From Klenkia sp. PcliD-1-E (lineage in GTDB: Bacteria; Actinomycetota; Actinomycetes; Mycobacteriales; Geodermatophilaceae): a DNA stretch of 39,852 nt. Of this stretch, positions 38,648 through 39,852 are shown piece after piece (within the stretch, counting starts at the first letter, position 1; the number at the start of each line of letters is the position of its first letter). The position numbers and the translations under genes were made by a program. A model generated the notes under the pieces. The model did no database searches and was not told the origin of the DNA. It worked only from the letters and a program-made list of their open reading frames with translations. The stretch lies in contig NZ_JAMXRZ010000027.1 of assembly GCF_024124375.1 (NCBI RefSeq), forward strand, positions 1 through 39,852, in the 5' to 3' direction.

Positions 38648-39534
38648 GCCGCCACCGCCCCGCGGAACAGCTCCACCAGGCTGGGTTCCCGCCAGGCGAA
38701 GTGGGTCACCCGGCCGGTCGCCACGGCCGCGGCGAGCACCGCCTGGTCGTCGGCGGACCGGTCGAGCTCCAGCACGGTGTCCCCCCGCTGCTCGCTCAGC
38801 ACCCGCACACCCGGGACGGCGGAGGCCCACCCGGGGCCGGCGTCGGGCACGACCACCCGCAGCTGCCGGCCACCCTCACGGGCCCGCAGCTCGGGGACGG
38901 TGCCGCTGGCCACGATCCGGCCGCGGGCCAGGATGCCGACGGCGTCGCACAGCCGCTCGACCAGGTCGAGCTGGTGGCTGGAGAACACCACGGGGACGCC
39001 GGCCCGGCACCGCTCCAGCAGGGCCTCGGCGAGGGAGTCCACGCCCACCGGGTCCAGGCCGGAGAAGGGCTCGTCGAGGATCAGCACCTCAGGCCCGCTG
39101 ACGAGCGCGGCGGCGAGCTGCACGCGCTGCTGGTTGCCCAGCGACAGCTTCTCCACCCGCTCGCCGCGCTTGTCCGCCAGCCCCAGCCGCTCGGTCCACT
39201 CCTGCACCGCGCGGTCGGCGTCGGCGGACGAGGCGCCGTGCAGCCGGGCGAAGTAGGTCAGCTGGTCGGCGACCTTCATCTTCGGGTAGAGGCCGCGCTC
39301 CTCGGGCATGTAGCCGATCCGCTGGCGGCTGGCGTCGTCGAGCGCCGTCCCGCGCCAGCGGACCTCCCCGGCGTCGGCGCGGGCCAGGCCCATCGCGATG
39401 CGCATGGTCGTGGTCTTGCCGGCGCCGTTCGAGCCGCAGAACCCGAACATCTGCCCGGGCGCGACGGCGAAGCTGACCCCCTCGAGCACCCGGTTCTCGC
39501 CGTAGGTCTTGACCAGTCCGTCGAACTCGAGCAC
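38644..39534 (-). CDS. NatA-like ABC transporter ATP-binding protein
   Basis: A 296-aa ATPase: LEFDGLVKTYGENRVLEGVS, Walker A GSNGAGKTT (34-42), PEERGLYPKMKVADQLTYFA (NatA-type Q-loop region), signature KLSLGNQQRVQLAAAL, Walker B VLILDEPFSGLDPVG and switch His in VVFSSHQLDL. A C-terminal DUF4162 domain starts at about residue 210. GTG 39534 follows GGGAGGG by 3 nt, with a TACGGT -10 about 34 nt upstream. It forms a two-gene operon with the permease. Confidence 0.93.
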   Translation of the reverse strand: MLEFDGLVKTYGENRVLEGVSFAVAPGQMFGFCGSNGAGKTTTMRIAMGLARADAGEVRWRGTALDDASRQRIGYMPEERGLYPKMKVADQLTYFARLHGASSADADRAVQEWTERLGLADKRGERVEKLSLGNQQRVQLAAALVSGPEVLILDEPFSGLDPVGVDSLAEALLERCRAGVPVVFSSHQLDLVERLCDAVGILARGRIVASGTVPELRAREGGRQLRVVVPDAGPGWASAVPGVRVLSEQRGDTVLELDRSADDQAVLAAAVATGRVTHFAWREPSLVELFRGAVAA

Positions 39535-39567
39535 GCGCCCTCCCGGCGGTCGTGAACACCGCTCAGG

Positions 39568-39573
39568 ACCGTA
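39568..39573 (-). promoter_or_regulatory. -10 of the NatAB-like operon
   Basis: TACGGT on the minus strand gives a leader of about 27 nt that ends in the GGGAGGG ribosome site before GTG 39534. Confidence 0.5.
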
Positions 39574-39603
39574 TCGGTTCCCCGGCCCACCGGGACGAGG
39601 CGG

Positions 39604-39852
39604 TCAGGCCACCCCGGCCTCGGCCAGCAGCTCGACGGCAGCCCGGAGGGAGGAGAGCGCGTCGACCGGCGCGGCCCGCCTCGGCTGGACGGGCCGGGTG
39701 GCCCCGCCCAGCGCCGGGGGCAGGTCCCGGGCGATCTCCTCCGGGCCGGCGCCGCGGTCGCGGCCGGCGGCGCACCCGGCCAGCAGCTGGACGGCCAGCC
39801 GGACCGACCGGTGCGGGACGTCGGGGTCGACGAGCAGCAGCACACCCCCGGC
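39604..39852 (-). CDS. C-terminal fragment of an unrecognised protein (5' end outside the window)
   Basis: The frame is open to the right edge and ends at the TGA at 39606-39604. The visible 82 residues read LLLVDPDVPHRSVRLAVQLL, GRDRGAGPEEIARDLPPALG and end VDALSSLRAAVELLAEAGVA. That is protein-like, with amphipathic helices, but I recognise no family. It lies about 30 bp upstream of the NatA -10. Confidence 0.5.
   Translation of the reverse strand, partial: AGGVLLLVDPDVPHRSVRLAVQLLAGCAAGRDRGAGPEEIARDLPPALGGATRPVQPRRAAPVDALSSLRAAVELLAEAGVA

Noticed and set aside
36557-39256. 899-aa open frame on plus opposite the F420 and NatAB genes
   Set aside because: An antisense shadow spanning three real minus-strand genes.

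Overview
This is a very GC-rich actinobacterial chromosome segment with tightly packed, mostly vertically conserved genes. Gene content and order suggest the order Geodermatophilales (Geodermatophilus, Blastococcus or Modestobacter-like). This rests on recognised protein families, the high GC content, and intergenic palindromes ending in GTGGATCA/TGATCCAC. I could not run a taxonomic search. I see no integrase, transposase, phage gene, CRISPR array or rRNA.

Layout. (1) 1-12.5 kb is a conserved actinobacterial neighbourhood: the divisome pair sepX/glpR and glp (a MoeA/gephyrin homologue), with rimJ, galU and fthC, then fmdB (a Ruc-like chaperone), a SAF-domain protein and mscL. In Mycobacterium tuberculosis these genes lie together (Rv0985c-Rv0996). 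Here about 6.4 kb separates fthC from fmdB. It holds a FadR-type GntR regulator, a MatC/SLC13-type dicarboxylate carrier, a CaiB-type CoA-transferase, an AccD3-like fused carboxyltransferase, an SMC-like ATPase and a MarR regulator. The first four look like a dicarboxylate (possibly malonate) utilisation module and are the best candidate for an undescribed system. (2) 12.5-18 kb holds small cytoplasmic proteins: YbaK, two VOC proteins, a hotdog thioesterase, a DinB-like protein, a class II sirtuin, an SRPBCC protein, an AraC regulator, and a fusion of a pyrimidine-dimer-glycosylase-like domain to an Mrr-associated N-terminal domain. (3) 18-21.4 kb is pta-ackA. (4) 21.4-25.4 kb is one operon: ABC ATPase, permease, GtrA-like protein, histidine kinase, LuxR-type response regulator. 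(5) 25.5-32.6 kb holds tRNA-Arg(CCT), acetyltransferases, CPD photolyase, a CBS protein, an SCO6745-family protein, the Nei2 glycosylase, an ABM monooxygenase, FprA and a membrane protein. (6) 32.7-39.9 kb holds PEP carboxylase, an SMP-30 lactonase, an F420-dependent oxidoreductase, a NatAB-like ABC transporter and a cut-off gene at the edge.

Two patterns run through the window. About half the genes have a NANNNT hexamer exactly 6-7 nt before the chosen start codon (TAGGGT, TAGCCT, TACCGT, CAGGAT, CAGACT and others), which is the layout of leaderless transcripts. I used it to choose several starts. Also, four intergenic spots carry long palindromic (REP-like) elements, two of which supply the stop codon of the preceding gene.

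Functional themes are cell division (sepX, glp), acetyl-CoA/acetate and dicarboxylate metabolism (matC-caiB-accD3, pta-ackA, ppc), and light/oxidative DNA repair (photolyase, Nei2, the dimer-glycosylase-like fusion). The last fits a sun-exposed surface organism.
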